DNA from: Pseudescherichia vulneris NBRC 102420
GTDB taxonomy: Bacteria; Pseudomonadota; Gammaproteobacteria; Enterobacterales; Enterobacteriaceae
Direction: 5' to 3'
Length of the DNA stretch: 40,455 nt
NCBI RefSeq assembly: GCF_000759795.1
Contig: NZ_BBMZ01000006.1
Span: 1 to 40,455 of the forward strand
The position numbers and the translations under genes are program-made. This document shows positions 27,448 through 35,031 of the stretch, piece after piece. The notes under the pieces were generated by a model. It made no database searches. It had not been told where the DNA came from and saw only the letters and a program-made list of their open reading frames with translations. The stretch's first letter is position 1. Every line of letters begins with the position of its first letter.

Positions 27448-30069
27448 ATGCCAGTCGTACCTACCGTTACAGGCCGCCAGGTAGAAAGCCGCGGCGTCAA
27501 CGCTCCGGCAATCGCATCGTTCAATACGCCGAATATAGGTGATGCGGTCGCTGATGTCGGACAAAAGGCCATCGGGGTACTGGCCGATGCTAAACAGCGT
27601 GCTAACGTGGCGCTGACACAGGAAGCCGCCCTCAAGCTTGATGCCGTAGGCAATGACCTGATGAACAATCCGGAGAGCGGATTCCTCTCCCTGCAGGGCA
27701 AGAACGCTATAGGGCAGGCGCAAAAATATAGTCAGCAGTTTGATCAGCAGGTTGATGAAATTGCTGCAGGGCTACCAGATGAGAACGCCCGATCCGCGTT
27801 CCTGCAGCAGGCGCAACAGCAGCGCATGGCGTTCAGCACTCAGGCCGGGCGGCATGAAGTAGGGCAGGTGCGGCAGTACGAGGCCGGGATGCAGGATGCC
27901 ACGCTGAAAAACTTATCCGTGCAGTTCCGCAACCCTGAAATGGCTAATCAGGCTGGCGTAAAGGCCTACCAAAGCATTATTGCGTACGGTCAGGCCCATG
28001 GTCAGAGCGACGAAGAGATCGAGCAGAGCTGGGTTACATGGCGCGAGAATGCCGCCAACGGCGCAGCGGAGGCGTGGTACTCGCCGATGTATCAGCAGAT
28101 GCTTGGCCCCGGCGGCAAGATTGAGGTGACCGACACGCCCAGCGAGGCGCAGCTGTTCTCAGCCATGATCTGGCAGGAGAGCGGCGGTAACCAGTATGGC
28201 AAAGACGGAGCGCCGTTGGTGTCCCCGAAAGGTGCCGTGGGCGTCGCCCAGGTCATGGAGTCCACCGGACCGGAGGCTGCGCGTCTTGCCGGTGTACCGT
28301 GGGATCGTGATAAGTGGCTGAATGACCCACGCTATAACGCGAAACTTGGCCAGGCGTATTTCGGCGCGCAGATGCAGAAGTATGATAATAACCCCGTGCT
28401 GGCGGTGGCCGCGTATAACGCTGGTCCGGGCGCTGTTGATGGCTGGCTTGAGAAGATAGGCGATCCGCGTACTGGTCAGGTCAGCAATGCCCAGTTCGCA
28501 GCCGCTATCCCCTACGACGAAACCCGCAACTACGTGGCGAAAGTGACCGGTAGCGCTGGCGCTATCCCGGGGTCGGCAACGATGGAAAACCTGTCACGTC
28601 AGCCTTTCTGGAATGCCATGAGCCCGGATAAAAAGTCGCAGATGATGAGTAAGGTTGCGGGTCTGTATGACATGCAGGCCGCTGCCGGGCGCGTGGCTAT
28701 TCAGGGCCGCATGCAGGACGATCTCGCGAAACTGGAAGCGGGCCAGCCGGTTACTCCAATCTCTGCCCGTGAGTGGGCCGCAGTGATGCCGCTGCAGGCT
28801 GCGCCCGCCGAACGTATGCAGATGGAGAAAACCTACCAGCAGTACCAGCAGGCGATGACGCTGCAGCCCGTTTACCAGACTATTGTGCAGGGCAGCGCTC
28901 AGCAGGGAATAGCAGCCGTGCAGGCCATGATGCCGAAAGAGTCGGATCCTGACTTTAAATATAAAGCCGAGCTTTATTCTTCTGCCCAGGCGAAATTAAA
29001 CCAGGTGCAGAAGGCCCGCGAATCGGATCCTGGTAACTGGCTCCAGCAAAACTCCCCCGTCGTTAAGTCGGCCTTTGCCGAGTACCAGAACAATCAGCAG
29101 TCAGGGGAGTATCTGGTATCGCGCATCCAGGCAGAAAAAGACCGCCTGGGCATCAACAGCAAAAAGGTGCTGCCGGATACCATGATCGATAGCCTTTTGC
29201 AGCGCATCGATAACACACAGGAATCCAGCGTCACGGCCATTCAGGCGGTGGCCCAGTCGTTCGGGAAATACTCCGATCAGGTCATGCAGCAGGTGCAGAA
29301 AAACGCGTACCCGGCACTTCAGGTCATCATGGCCACAGAGAATCCGCGTGCTGCTAATGCCCTGTGGCAGAGCCGCGGCGTTAAAACCTCAGACCTGCGC
29401 GGCAGCTTTGAGAAAACCGACGCCGACAGCGCTGACTCATCATGGAACGACAAGGCGAAAGACTTCGCCAGCACGATGGTAGTACAGCCCGGCGGCACTG
29501 CCGTCTGGAACAACTTCAACGAGCAGGGCAAGCGCCTGACGTACATCAACATGCAGCGCGGCATGTCAGCCTCTGACGCGGCGAAGCAGGCTTATCAGGA
29601 CATTCTCGGCGAGCAGTACCAGACCAGCGGCACATGGCGTCTGCCTAACCGGGCCGGGGTAGATCTGCGTGACGTCAACGACGGGGCCGGGAAATATCTT
29701 GAGTCACTAACTGCTGAACAGATTATGCCGTTGGTTGGCGATCCGCGCCTGCCGGAAGACGTGAACCGCCAGCAGAGCCTGTCACGCATCAAAGACAGCG
29801 CTCAGTGGGTAACGAACAGCAACGAGACAGGGCTTACTCTTATGCTCAACGGCCTGATTGTTAATGGTGCCGACGGCCGACCTGTTTCCGTGTCGTTCCA
29901 GGACCTGTCTAAGCTGGGAGCGGCTAACCGCTCAACGTGGAACAATCTGCTGAAATTCACCGATACGCCTGTTAAATACACGCCCGGGCAGTCGAAGGGT
30001 TATAACGCAGAAAGCCAACGCGATAACCTGATCGACATCTTCCAGGGCGGCCAGCAGTCAGGACGATAA
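27448..30069 (+). CDS. internal virion protein with lytic transglycosylase domain
   Basis: The 873-residue protein contains an SLT-type lytic transglycosylase domain at about residues 232-370: FSAMIWQESGGNQYGKDGAP (catalytic Glu244), SPKGAVGVAQVMESTGPEAA, YFGAQMQKYDNNPVLAVAAY and NAGPGAVDGWLEK. The rest is long helices typical of ejection proteins (gp15/gp16 of T7 combined). It would be ejected into the cell and open the peptidoglycan for the DNA channel. AAGGAGAG precedes the start. It is large and strongly Gln/Ala-rich. Confidence 0.9.
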   Translation: MPVVPTVTGRQVESRGVNAPAIASFNTPNIGDAVADVGQKAIGVLADAKQRANVALTQEAALKLDAVGNDLMNNPESGFLSLQGKNAIGQAQKYSQQFDQQVDEIAAGLPDENARSAFLQQAQQQRMAFSTQAGRHEVGQVRQYEAGMQDATLKNLSVQFRNPEMANQAGVKAYQSIIAYGQAHGQSDEEIEQSWVTWRENAANGAAEAWYSPMYQQMLGPGGKIEVTDTPSEAQLFSAMIWQESGGNQYGKDGAPLVSPKGAVGVAQVMESTGPEAARLAGVPWDRDKWLNDPRYNAKLGQAYFGAQMQKYDNNPVLAVAAYNAGPGAVDGWLEKIGDPRTGQVSNAQFAAAIPYDETRNYVAKVTGSAGAIPGSATMENLSRQPFWNAMSPDKKSQMMSKVAGLYDMQAAAGRVAIQGRMQDDLAKLEAGQPVTPISAREWAAVMPLQAAPAERMQMEKTYQQYQQAMTLQPVYQTIVQGSAQQGIAAVQAMMPKESDPDFKYKAELYSSAQAKLNQVQKARESDPGNWLQQNSPVVKSAFAEYQNNQQSGEYLVSRIQAEKDRLGINSKKVLPDTMIDSLLQRIDNTQESSVTAIQAVAQSFGKYSDQVMQQVQKNAYPALQVIMATENPRAANALWQSRGVKTSDLRGSFEKTDADSADSSWNDKAKDFASTMVVQPGGTAVWNNFNEQGKRLTYINMQRGMSASDAAKQAYQDILGEQYQTSGTWRLPNRAGVDLRDVNDGAGKYLESLTAEQIMPLVGDPRLPEDVNRQQSLSRIKDSAQWVTNSNETGLTLMLNGLIVNGADGRPVSVSFQDLSKLGAANRSTWNNLLKFTDTPVKYTPGQSKGYNAESQRDNLIDIFQGGQQSGR

Positions 30070-30070
30070 T

Positions 30071-31768
30071 ATGCCAATTTATACCGACGATCCGGGGCTG
30101 GGGATTAACCAGCCAATCGGCAACGCTCCATCCGGCCTGGGTGAATCGCTGCTGTCGTCCCTTCAACAGGGGTTTGATGAGGGGCCGGCTATGTCCGGCT
30201 ACCGCTTCGCAAAGGCTGATGCGCTTGCGAACGATCCAAACTCTGCGGTAGTAAGCAAAGCGGATGCCGATGAACGCCTGAAGCAGTACGGCGTGAAGAG
30301 TATCAACGTGCCGGAGACTGGCGTTAGCCAGGCATTTCTCGATCACGTCGTTGCTGAGCGTCAGGATTCGCTGGCACGCCAGCAGATCGCCGCATCTGCA
30401 CCGTCTGGGTGGGTAGCAACGCCGCTTAACTTTACAGCAAGCCTGGCCGGGTCGATGGCCGACCCCGGCAACGTGGCGCTGGCATTTGTGCCGTTCGCCG
30501 GTGAGGCGCGTGCAGCATCTATGCTGGGGCGTTTTGGCGAGCGCTTTGTTGCCGGATCCCGTCTGGGCGCTGCGCAGGCAGTAGCGACTGTGCCGTTTAC
30601 CGCAATGGCAGCAGCTGCTGACGGCGATGACTTCACTTACGGCAATGCACTGGAGAGCACGTTTTTTAACACGCTGGCGGGCGGCCTGATGCATGCAGGC
30701 GGCGGGGTGATATCCGACCTGGTGCGCCCACGGCGCGCAGCTGAGCCTGCGGCCGCAGAAACAGCGATTCCTACCCCTGACGCGCAGCCAACGCCGGTGG
30801 TGACTCCTGACAATATTCCGGCAGGCGTCAACATACCGGAGCGCGGCACCAATTCAGATCTGGCTGCGGCCATCTCCAGCGACGCGGAGAACTACGCATA
30901 CAGCCGGGCCTATGACGATGTCGTGCCGGAGTACATGGCTCAGCAGCGGGAGCTACAGACAGGGCAGATCGATAACGTGGCTGATCTGCGCGCCGAATTG
31001 ACTGCTAACCAGCGCCAGGCGGATGCGCTGGACGCCACAGTGCAGCAGCGCACCACCGATTACCAGGCTCAGCGGATGAAGTTCAGGGATGCGCGGGCGC
31101 GGGCGCTGAAAGATGTTCAGGCAGAAAAGGACGCACTCACATCCCGAAACGCCGAGATCAATAATACGCTGGAGCAGAACGCTGCCGCCGAGCAGGCGCG
31201 GGGCCGCCAGTCTCAGGTTAATACGGGAGAGATCCCCGACGACCTGAAGGTGCGTATTGCTGAGCGTGCGCAGCAGATTCGGGACGGCATGCAGATGTCG
31301 CCAGTGGCCGGGGCTGTTCGTACAGCCGCAGGTGCTATCCGGGAGGCTGACTGGGCTGTAAACCAGCAGGCGTACCGCGCTGCGCTGGCGCACATGATGG
31401 AAGGTCGAAGCCCAGACGTTGAGCCTTTCTATGAACTGCATACTCCGGCGCTGCGTGAGCGTGCCATTCAGCGCATACAGAACCCGGTGCGCCAGATGGA
31501 TGATACAGCGCGCCCGGTCAGCGAAACAGCTGATCGAGTTTACCGTGAAACCCAGCAGGCAGATCACGAGGTCACCGCCGCCGCTGCCGATCTCGAAAAC
31601 GAGTTTAACCTGAGCAACGCGCTGCTGGACGATATTGCCGTTGATAATCCTGAGTTGGCGGCCACGATGCGCGAAAACCTCAATGCTATTCGTGCCGAGG
31701 ACAGCGACAATAGCATGAGCAACGCTTTCCGGGCCTTTGCCGCCTGTATGATTAACCGGGGGATTTGA
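30071..31768 (+). CDS. internal virion (ejection) protein, 565 aa
   Basis: The 565-residue protein begins MPIYTDDPGLGINQPIGNAP. It has a hydrophobic Gly/Ala-rich region (LAGSMADPGNVALAFVPFAG and RLGAAQAVATVPFTAMAAAA, about residues 125-190), which is like the membrane-inserting parts of ejection proteins. A long coiled-coil-rich C-terminal half follows (AELTANQRQADALDATVQQR). It overlaps the next gene. A role as part of the trans-envelope channel is inferred from order and composition. Confidence 0.75.
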   Translation: MPIYTDDPGLGINQPIGNAPSGLGESLLSSLQQGFDEGPAMSGYRFAKADALANDPNSAVVSKADADERLKQYGVKSINVPETGVSQAFLDHVVAERQDSLARQQIAASAPSGWVATPLNFTASLAGSMADPGNVALAFVPFAGEARAASMLGRFGERFVAGSRLGAAQAVATVPFTAMAAAADGDDFTYGNALESTFFNTLAGGLMHAGGGVISDLVRPRRAAEPAAAETAIPTPDAQPTPVVTPDNIPAGVNIPERGTNSDLAAAISSDAENYAYSRAYDDVVPEYMAQQRELQTGQIDNVADLRAELTANQRQADALDATVQQRTTDYQAQRMKFRDARARALKDVQAEKDALTSRNAEINNTLEQNAAAEQARGRQSQVNTGEIPDDLKVRIAERAQQIRDGMQMSPVAGAVRTAAGAIREADWAVNQQAYRAALAHMMEGRSPDVEPFYELHTPALRERAIQRIQNPVRQMDDTARPVSETADRVYRETQQADHEVTAAAADLENEFNLSNALLDDIAVDNPELAATMRENLNAIRAEDSDNSMSNAFRAFAACMINRGI

Positions 31769-34317
31769 TGGCAGCCAATGAGTTTTTGACGCAGTGTGAG
31801 CGAACAGTAAACGCCGCCGCAGGGCGTGACCTGTCACCTGATGAAATGGAGTCGCTGGTGCGCGACATGCGCGATACCACCGAACGGATCATGGCGGGCA
31901 ACGAAGCGCTGTCACTCGAAGAGGCTGCTCTCCGTGCAGCCGAGCAACTGAGTAGCGCCGACGTGCTTGCGAAGCAGATAGAGGCCCGCAACAAGGCTAT
32001 CAATACCCGTATCGCTGCCCAGCGCCTGGGCGAGCTGCGAACCACATGGAAAGATCGCCCTGATATTGGGCTTGAAGCGCTGCTGGTGGGGCGAAACGAT
32101 GCGCGCACCGGCTCCCGCCGCTCCGTATCTTCCGAGGTGGCACAGCTGAGAGGCAAGTACCACGCCGGGATCAACTACGATTTCGACAGGGCTGGCCTGG
32201 TGAAGTTTATCGCCAGCGGCAGCAACGACCGCGAGATCGCCGAAGCTATGTGGCGTATCGGGCGCGGTGAATCTACCGACGGGATGACACGCCAGTCAGT
32301 GTCCGCTGCGCAGATCATCTCGAAGTGGCAGGAGTCGGCGCGCATTGATGAGAACCGTGCCGGAGCATGGATCCGCAAAGAGCCGGGTTATATCGTTCGG
32401 CAGTCGCACGACATCATGAAAATCCGGGCAGCTGGTTTTGGGGCCTGGCGCAACGCCATTCTTCCGCGCCTTGATGAGCGCACGTTCGACGGAGTGAGCG
32501 ACCGGGAACAGTTCATGCGTAACGTTTATAACGGCCTGGCCTCCGGTGTGCACCTCACCTCAGAGAAGCCGGACTGGATGAACGGCTTCAAGGGATCGGC
32601 AAACGCTGCTAAGCGCGCCAGCCAGGAGCGCGTGCTGCACTTCAAAGACGGTATATCGTGGCACGAGTATAACCAGCAGTTCGGCACCGGTAGCCTGCGC
32701 GAGGCAGTATTTGGCGGCCTGAACAGCGCAGCGCGTAACACGGGCATGATGCGGGTGCTGGGCACCAACCCCGGCAACATGTTCAAGTACCTGACCGACA
32801 CGATTGCCGATGACGTCAGTAAATCCGGCAACCCGGCGGCGCTGGCTGACTACATGACTAAAGTCCGCAGGCTTAACCGCACCGTCATGCCACAGGTCGA
32901 TGGATCGCTGAATATCCCCGGCAGCGTGGGCTGGGCCAATGCATCGGCAAACGTGCGCGGCTGGCTGCGTATGAGCCAGCTCGGCGGCGCGGTGATCTCC
33001 TCATTCAACGATGTGCCTATTTCCGCTACCGAGATGCGCTACCAGGGGCAGAACTTTATGCAGGCGGTGCTGGGCGCGATGAAAGGGCGCTTTACCCGCT
33101 ATACCAGCGCTGAGCAGAAAGAGATCCTGTCATCGATCGGCGTCTACTCCGATGCCATGACGCAGGAGATCATCCGCCGTATCTCTGGAGATGACAGCCT
33201 CACCGGGAAAATGGGGCGCGCACAGCAGCTCTTCTTCAAATATAACCTCATGAATTTCTGGACGGAGAGCGGGCGCAACAGCAACGCCATGATGATCACC
33301 AACTGGCTGGCGCAGAACGCTGACCAGGCGCACGCCCGGCTCCCGGAGGACTTGCGCCGGGTGCTGGACCTGCACGGCATTGGAGATCGTGAGTGGGAGA
33401 TTTTCCGCCACATGGACATGGCCGACAGCGAAGGCCGTAAATTCATGACGACAAGCGGCATCCGTGGCGTGCCTGATGAAGTGATCGCCGGGTATGTGCA
33501 GAGCAAAGGTCTGAAGCCAACCGAGCGTGCTATAGCTGACGCCCGCGACCAGCTGGAAGGTCAACTGCGCGGCTACATCCTCGATCGCCTGAACATCGCT
33601 ATGTCGGAGCCTGGCGATCGTACGCAGGCATTTATGAAGATGGGGACCGTTCCGGGAACCGTGGCAGGGGAGGCGATCCGTTTCGCCGGTCAGTACAAAT
33701 CCTTTACCGCCAGCTTCATGCAGAACGTGCTGGGGCGCGAGGTGTTTGGCCGCGGCTATACACCGGCCGGGCTGGGCGAGTCGAAAACGACATCTATGAC
33801 CAACGCGCTGATGCGTAATGGCAACGGCGCATTCATTGGCGCCGCTAATCTGTTCGTCTGGGCGACGCTGTTTGGCTACACGTCAATGCAGGCTAAGCTG
33901 CTGCTGAAGGGGCAGACGCCGCGCCCGGCAGACGCAAAAACTTTCCTCGCTGCGGCGGCGCAGGGCGGCGGACTGGGTATTCTTGGCGACTTCATGTTTG
34001 GCGAAGTCAACCGCATGGGGGCAGGGCCGATCACCTCCCTGATGGGGCCAGCGGCATCCAATGCCGATAGCATCATCACGCTGCTGCAGAGCACCACACG
34101 CGGCGATGCAGACCTTGGCGACTGGTACCGCACCACCCTGGACAACACGCCTTTCCTGAACGTGTTCTGGCTGCGTACAGCGATGAATGGCTTGATTCTG
34201 AACAGAATACAGGATGCCCTTGATCCTGGCTCGCTAGAGCGTTACCAGCGACGCGTAGAGCGTGAGCAGGGCAACGAATTCCTGGTTCCGCCATCTCAAT
34301 TTATGCTGGGGAAATAA
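31768..34317 (+). CDS. large internal virion (ejection) protein, 849 aa
   Basis: The start is ATG 31768, with GGGGG upstream, overlapping the previous stop (TGATG); a TTG one codon earlier is less likely. The 849-residue product opens with a short helical domain (MAANEFLTQCERTVNAAAGR). It has many helical segments and hydrophobic stretches (GAFIGAANLFVWATLFGYTS) towards the C-terminal part, and ends RRVEREQGNEFLVPPSQFML. Its place, size and composition match the last, largest ejection protein of these podoviruses. No catalytic motif is recognised. Confidence 0.75.
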   Translation: MAANEFLTQCERTVNAAAGRDLSPDEMESLVRDMRDTTERIMAGNEALSLEEAALRAAEQLSSADVLAKQIEARNKAINTRIAAQRLGELRTTWKDRPDIGLEALLVGRNDARTGSRRSVSSEVAQLRGKYHAGINYDFDRAGLVKFIASGSNDREIAEAMWRIGRGESTDGMTRQSVSAAQIISKWQESARIDENRAGAWIRKEPGYIVRQSHDIMKIRAAGFGAWRNAILPRLDERTFDGVSDREQFMRNVYNGLASGVHLTSEKPDWMNGFKGSANAAKRASQERVLHFKDGISWHEYNQQFGTGSLREAVFGGLNSAARNTGMMRVLGTNPGNMFKYLTDTIADDVSKSGNPAALADYMTKVRRLNRTVMPQVDGSLNIPGSVGWANASANVRGWLRMSQLGGAVISSFNDVPISATEMRYQGQNFMQAVLGAMKGRFTRYTSAEQKEILSSIGVYSDAMTQEIIRRISGDDSLTGKMGRAQQLFFKYNLMNFWTESGRNSNAMMITNWLAQNADQAHARLPEDLRRVLDLHGIGDREWEIFRHMDMADSEGRKFMTTSGIRGVPDEVIAGYVQSKGLKPTERAIADARDQLEGQLRGYILDRLNIAMSEPGDRTQAFMKMGTVPGTVAGEAIRFAGQYKSFTASFMQNVLGREVFGRGYTPAGLGESKTTSMTNALMRNGNGAFIGAANLFVWATLFGYTSMQAKLLLKGQTPRPADAKTFLAAAAQGGGLGILGDFMFGEVNRMGAGPITSLMGPAASNADSIITLLQSTTRGDADLGDWYRTTLDNTPFLNVFWLRTAMNGLILNRIQDALDPGSLERYQRRVEREQGNEFLVPPSQFMLGK

Positions 34318-34319
34318 CG

Positions 34320-34523
34320 ATGGATAAAGCAAAATTCTTTCTGGTCTATATTGCTATGCTGGCTTTCTTTCTCTGGCCCAGTATCACGATCCTGTTTTTC
34401 GATAAGACGAGACTTACTTCAACTGACTTTATCCTGGTGCTTACATTCTTCGGTATCGGATTAGCGCTGCTCATTATGGGGGTGCGAAGACTGCTGGAGT
34501 TGCTGGGATTGGTAAAGTCGTGA
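34320..34523 (+). CDS. small two-span membrane protein (67 aa)
   Basis: The 67-residue product has two hydrophobic helices: KFFLVYIAMLAFFLWPSITI (about residues 5-25) and FILVLTFFGIGLALLIMGVR (about 37-57), with a basic turn and end (RRLLELLGLVKS). The first helix ends in an aromatic/proline pattern. It is the last gene before the terminator at 34532. Function unknown. A holin-like role is possible because of its two helices, but the dedicated lysis cluster lies at 38421 onwards. Confidence 0.65.
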   Translation: MDKAKFFLVYIAMLAFFLWPSITILFFDKTRLTSTDFILVLTFFGIGLALLIMGVRRLLELLGLVKS

Positions 34524-34557
34524 CATGTCACAGCCCGCTTAGCGCGGGCTTTTTCTT
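34520..34557 (+). terminator. late operon terminator preceded by the 12-bp palindrome
   Basis: AGCCCGC (34532-34538), a five-base loop and GCGGGCT (34544-34550) are followed by TTTTCTT. Immediately upstream the stop codon TGA (34521) sits in GTGACATGTCAC (34520-34531), the same palindrome found before the terminator at 13303. Confidence 0.85.
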
Positions 34558-34816
34558 ATCCGATATTTTTCTTCAGCTGGAGAGTGCAGTAATCGATATG
34601 TGTCTGGATCTCGGCCAGAGTCATGTGCGTGGCAGATGCGTAGTTCAGGAGGGCTGTTAACTCTGCTGATGCGCCAGCTACGTTGTGCCCGTCTTTCTCA
34701 AGCTCTCTCAATAATTCCATGAGGTGAGATTTTTCAATCAACGACCTGACCCCTGCCGGTGTATGAATTCTCTCTGAAAAACCTCGTTCCAACGGGTGAT
34801 GGTACCGCCTCCGCAT
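34556..34816 (-). CDS. small LexA-box-controlled protein, candidate antirepressor (86 aa)
   Basis: The start is ATG 34816, with GGAGGGAG at good spacing. The open frame extends upstream, but that part lies over the LexA-like box and the tailspike start. The 86-residue product (MRRRYHHPLERGFSERIHTP...) has a basic N-terminus and two helical segments (GVRSLIEKSHLMELLRELEK and ASAELTALLNYASATHMTLA). No known domain is recognised. It is the only leftward gene in the late region apart from HNH and the acyltransferase. A near-consensus LexA site 22 bp upstream points to SOS induction. With a repressor that lacks a peptidase domain, this is a reasonable candidate for the inducing antirepressor; that role is inference. 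Confidence 0.65.
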   Translation of the reverse strand: MRRRYHHPLERGFSERIHTPAGVRSLIEKSHLMELLRELEKDGHNVAGASAELTALLNYASATHMTLAEIQTHIDYCTLQLKKNIG

Positions 34817-34837
34817 TGCTCTCCCTCCGCATAAACA

Positions 34838-34853
34838 CTGTATATATATACAT
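34838..34853 (-). promoter_or_regulatory. LexA-like SOS box upstream of the 86-aa gene
   Basis: CTGTATATATATACAT matches the LexA consensus CTGT-N8-ACAG with one mismatch in the last base. The 16-base stretch ACTGTATATATATACA (34837-34852) is identical to the corresponding part of the ideal E. coli site. The AT-rich centre probably overlaps the -10 region of the leftward promoter. It is the only such site I see in the window. Confidence 0.75.
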
Positions 34854-34893
34854 ATATCAGATGTGGGCTTCATTTTCCAGCATGCAATAAAAG

Positions 34894-34945
34894 TTACCCA
34901 TAAGGTAATAAGTTCTTTACTTTGCATCATTTTAATGCATATGAG
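34894..34945 (+). promoter_or_regulatory. operator and candidate promoter upstream of tailspike
   Basis: TTACCcataaGGTAA (34894-34908) is a perfect dyad between the divergent SOS gene and tailspike. A weak promoter candidate follows: TTTACT (34916-34921), 18-bp spacer, TATGAG (34940-34945). A further half-site GGTAA lies at 34954-34958. The dyad could control tailspike, the leftward SOS gene, or both. Confidence 0.65.
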
Positions 34946-34962
34946 GTTTTTCAGGTAATAAA

Positions 34963-35031
34963 ATGACCAGAGGCACCGCGACGGGCGCTGCGTATCTGGA
35001 GAAAGGACATGACGGTTTCTACCGAAGTTAA
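34963..35031 (+). CDS. possible 22-aa leader peptide overlapping the tailspike start
   Basis: ATG 34963 with CAGG upstream opens a 22-codon frame (MTRGTATGAAYLEKGHDGFY...) that ends at TAA 35029, 21 bases after the tailspike ATG (35009) in another frame. Translation of it would bring ribosomes to the tailspike start. Short length means it may be accidental. Confidence 0.3.
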   Translation: MTRGTATGAAYLEKGHDGFYRS

